From assembly GCA_005880055.1 (NCBI GenBank), contig VBJS01000005.1, positions 1-22,246 of the forward strand: DNA of 22,246 nt, read 5' to 3'. The notes under the pieces are model-generated. The model searched no databases. It was not told where the DNA came from and was given only the letters and a program-made list of their open reading frames with translations. The translations under genes and the position numbers were made by a program. This DNA is from Chloroflexota bacterium. Its GTDB lineage: Bacteria; Chloroflexota; Dehalococcoidia; SM23-28-2; RBG-16-64-32. Of this stretch, positions 20,714-22,246 are shown piece by piece. Within the stretch, counting starts at the first letter, position 1, and each line of letters opens with the position of its first letter.

Positions 20714-21353
20714 TCCCCATATCCAGGCCATCTTCTTCGACTTCGGAGGCGTCCTCCTCAAGCACGCCGACGGTATCGACCACCCGGCCATTGAGGCGGC
20801 GCTCGGCCTCGAAGAGAAGACGCTGTGGAACTGCCTCTACCGCGAAAGCCGCTATACGGAGCTGCATATCGGCAGGTGTACACATGACGAGTGGATCGCA
20901 TCCGTCCGCGCAGCTGCGGTCAGGCGTGTCGGCGAGAAGGCGGAAGCGCTCATGGACGCCTGGCGGAACTCCGAGCGCGCGCTCAACTGGGACATGATCG
21001 GCCTCGTCAAGAGCTTGCGAGGCGCCGGCTACCGCACCGGCATTATCTCGAACACCATTCCCGGGCTAGATGAGCGCCTCCGTGAGGAAGACTCCCGCCA
21101 GCCGCCAGAGCGTCGGATCGCCCCGCTCTTCGACGTGCGAGTCGGCTCCGGTGACCTGGGGATCGCCAAGCCGGACGCCGGCATCTTCGAACACGCAGTC
21201 TCGCTCATGGATGTGCCGCTCGAGGCCAGTGTCTTTACCGATGACTTCTCGAAGTATGCAGAGGCGGCCTGCGCGCTCGGCATGCACGGCTTTCATTTCA
21301 CCGGCTACGAGCAGTTCGTGCAGGACCTGCGGACCCTGGGCATCGGGTGCTAG
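20706..21353 (+). CDS. HAD-superfamily hydrolase
   Basis: HAD enzymes form an aspartyl-phosphate intermediate, usually as phosphatases. This 215-residue protein shows motif I as FFDFGGVLL (Asp12; the second acidic position is Gly14), motif II Ser in IISNT, motif III Lys in AKPDAGIFEHA, and motif IV as FTDDFSKYAEAA. A cap domain lies between about residues 18 and 95. The Gly replacing the second motif I Asp is seen in an epoxide-hydrolase-like HAD subgroup, so phosphatase activity is less certain. It ends LGMHGFHFTGYEQF, a usual family ending. The start overlaps the toxin gene by 8 bases, so it may be co-expressed with the toxin-antitoxin pair. Its substrate is unknown. Confidence 0.88.
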   Translation: MANPHIQAIFFDFGGVLLKHADGIDHPAIEAALGLEEKTLWNCLYRESRYTELHIGRCTHDEWIASVRAAAVRRVGEKAEALMDAWRNSERALNWDMIGLVKSLRGAGYRTGIISNTIPGLDERLREEDSRQPPERRIAPLFDVRVGSGDLGIAKPDAGIFEHAVSLMDVPLEASVFTDDFSKYAEAACALGMHGFHFTGYEQFVQDLRTLGIGC

Positions 21354-21388
21354 CTGCAGGCGCCGATGCGGGCGGCCCTGTGATTTCG

Positions 21389-21417
21389 TTGACATCGCTA
21401 GCGGATTTCGCTACGAT
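21389..21417 (+). promoter_or_regulatory. Sigma-70-type promoter for the IscA-type gene
   Basis: TTGACA (21389-21394) and TACGAT (21412-21417) are separated by 17 bases, near consensus. The leader to the ATG at 21472 would be about 48 bases. Confidence 0.65.
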
Positions 21418-21471
21418 TACGTTGTAATAAGCGAAGCCCGCACTTCCGAAAATCGCGCGTGAGGTGACTCT

Positions 21472-21808
21472 ATGCTGACAATGACTGACAAGGCCGCTGA
21501 GAAGGCGAAGGCCCTCTTCGAGGAGAAGGGCGTGGCCGGCGAGGCCGGGCTGCGAGTCTTCGTCGTCGGCGGCGGCTGCTCCGGCTACCAGTACGGCATG
21601 GCGCTCGCCCGCGAATTCGAGGACGACGATCTGGTGATCGACCACTCCGGTGTGAGGATCGTCGTCGACCCTGATAGCGCGCCGCTCCTTGAAGGCGCAG
21701 AGATCGACTACGTGGACGACCTGATGAAGGCCAGTGAAGTCCTGCGCCTGCGGCACGTCCTTCTCCACGGCCGAGGGCGGCGGGCAGGCCCGCGCCTGCG
21801 GCCACTAG
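21472..21808 (+). pseudogene. IscA/SufA/ErpA-type iron-sulfur protein, frame broken before the C-terminal Cys motif
   Basis: A-type carrier proteins hold or deliver Fe-S clusters through three cysteines. The ATG at 21472 has GAGGTGA upstream. The protein starts MLTMTDKAAEKAKALFEEKG and continues with LRVFVVGGGCSGYQYGMAL (Cys36) to GAEIDYVDDLMKAS. The frame is then lost at about 21738-21742. In the +1 frame the ending is SCACGTSFSTAEGGG and ACGH, stopping at TAG 21806-21808; this is the expected CxCG signature of the family. About 9-10 residues (a segment like F-x-I-x-NPNA in relatives) are missing. As written, the original frame runs on to 21840 with a nonsense tail and no CxC. The gene is either damaged or misassembled; downstream signals are normal. 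Confidence 0.85.
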
Positions 21809-21831
21809 CGCTGCTTAACCGCGAAACAGGA

Positions 21832-21863
21832 AGGCACTAAGGACATGTTCTTGGTGCCTTTTT
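21832..21863 (+). terminator. Rho-independent terminator after the IscA-type gene
   Basis: AGGCACTAAG (21832-21841) pairs with CTTGGTGCCT (21850-21859), with one G-T wobble and an 8-base loop, followed by a run of T (TTTT). It lies 23 bases after the restored stop at 21808, which supports that reading frame. Confidence 0.8.
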
Positions 21864-22140
21864 CGATCTCCGTTCCTGCTTGTCGTTGTGATTGCTCCGG
21901 AAAAAGACCGCATCATTCGGCGAACTGGACCGGGCGGCAAGCAGGGCGGCCTAATGTGCGCCGAGCCGAGTCCTTCCCCGGAAGGACGAGTGAGGCCGGG
22001 GGTTCGGGGGTGTCCCCCGATATCATTCGCGGGCGGGCAGGGCGGGACAGATTACGCTCGGGACACTGGTAGCCGTTTCGAATTTTCATCCTTCGTGGCG
22101 CTACTGCAAGAAGCATGAATAAGTTCAAGGGAGGCGGGCA
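21864..22140. other. Intergenic stretch with two adjacent hairpins
   Basis: No gene is recognised here; short rightward frames look spurious. It holds two perfect inverted repeats: GTCCTTCC-CC-GGAAGGAC (21970-21987) and TCGGGGG-TGT-CCCCCGA (22004-22020). GGGAGG at 22129-22134 is the ribosome-binding site of the next gene. The hairpins have no T-run and may be a repeat element or a structured leader. Confidence 0.45.
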
Positions 22141-22246
22141 ATGACTTACTGGATCGTGGTCGGCTCTGAGGAGAACATGCGCATCGCGGAGTCTCGCGGC
22201 TTCGACATCTTTGGCTTTAAGTCGACGCGCCGCAACGAGGTCGCGA
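22141..22246 (+). CDS. Start of a possible PUA/EVE-like domain protein (runs off the window)
   Basis: The first 35 codons read MTYWIVVGSEENMRIAESRG, then FDIFGFKSTRRNEVA. A TYWI start with an adjacent variable loop is typical of EVE/PUA-like domains that recognise modified bases or RNA, but so little is visible that the family is only a suggestion. The ATG is supported by GGGAGG with 6 bases of spacing. Confidence 0.5.
   Translation, partial: MTYWIVVGSEENMRIAESRGFDIFGFKSTRRNEVA

Overview
The window is GC-rich bacterial chromosome (about 60% by eye). It probably comes from an aerobic or facultatively aerobic member of the Chloroflexota, perhaps near Dehalococcoidia. This is inferred from the zinc-ribbon proteins with a CxxC-x17-CxxC module, the sigma/anti-sigma pair with a DUF5667-like partner, and the ctaA-ctaB-coxB-coxA-coxC-coxD-ctaG order. 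No rRNA, tRNA, CRISPR array or insertion sequence was seen.

Layout. 1-214: 5' part of a leftward MFS transporter. 0.4-3.5 kb: an island of very small Cys- or His-rich, probably metal-binding proteins (428-760, 1019-1294, 1933-2112, 2332-2538, 3237-3467, and a His-rich protein at 1425-1637), a decayed zinc-ribbon copy at 2542-2648, and a membrane J-domain-like protein without HPD. 3.5-5.1 kb: a Yip1-like membrane protein and rsmG, both leftward. 5.3-6.9 kb: a secreted CAP-domain protein convergent with a class F-like sortase. 7.1-8.6 kb: an overlapping ECF-type sigma factor and membrane anti-sigma candidate. 8.6-9.4 kb: a GreA-type factor fused to a tyrosine-recombinase core-binding-like domain. 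9.5-10.1 kb: a possible PD-(D/E)XK-like protein. 10.3-16.9 kb: heme A synthesis and an A1-type heme-copper oxidase operon. 16.9-17.9 kb: a convergent membrane protein joining an ABM-like barrel to a blue-copper domain, a candidate redox partner of the oxidase. 18.1-19.8 kb: glutamine-dependent NAD+ synthetase behind a 21-bp palindromic operator. 19.8-21.4 kb: an HTH/PIN toxin-antitoxin pair overlapping a HAD hydrolase. 21.5-21.8 kb: an IscA/ErpA-type Fe-S protein. 22.1 kb to the end: start of a PUA/EVE-like protein.

The most striking global pattern is that three otherwise well-conserved core genes (coxC, nadE, the IscA-type gene) are each broken by one short deletion that shifts the frame and removes a family signature segment. 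A fourth gene (the CAP protein) seems to lack an in-frame segment. Either the assembly has recurrent small errors here, or this population is losing these genes. Raw reads would decide, and the coding calls at these loci should be read with that in mind.

How the genes work together: ctaB and ctaA convert heme B to heme O and heme A. CoxA/B/C/D form the terminal oxidase and CtaG helps load its copper. The window encodes no recognisable cytochrome c, so the copper protein at 16924-17937 is an attractive donor candidate (inference). The sigma/anti-sigma pair and the sortase/CAP pair suggest envelope functions.
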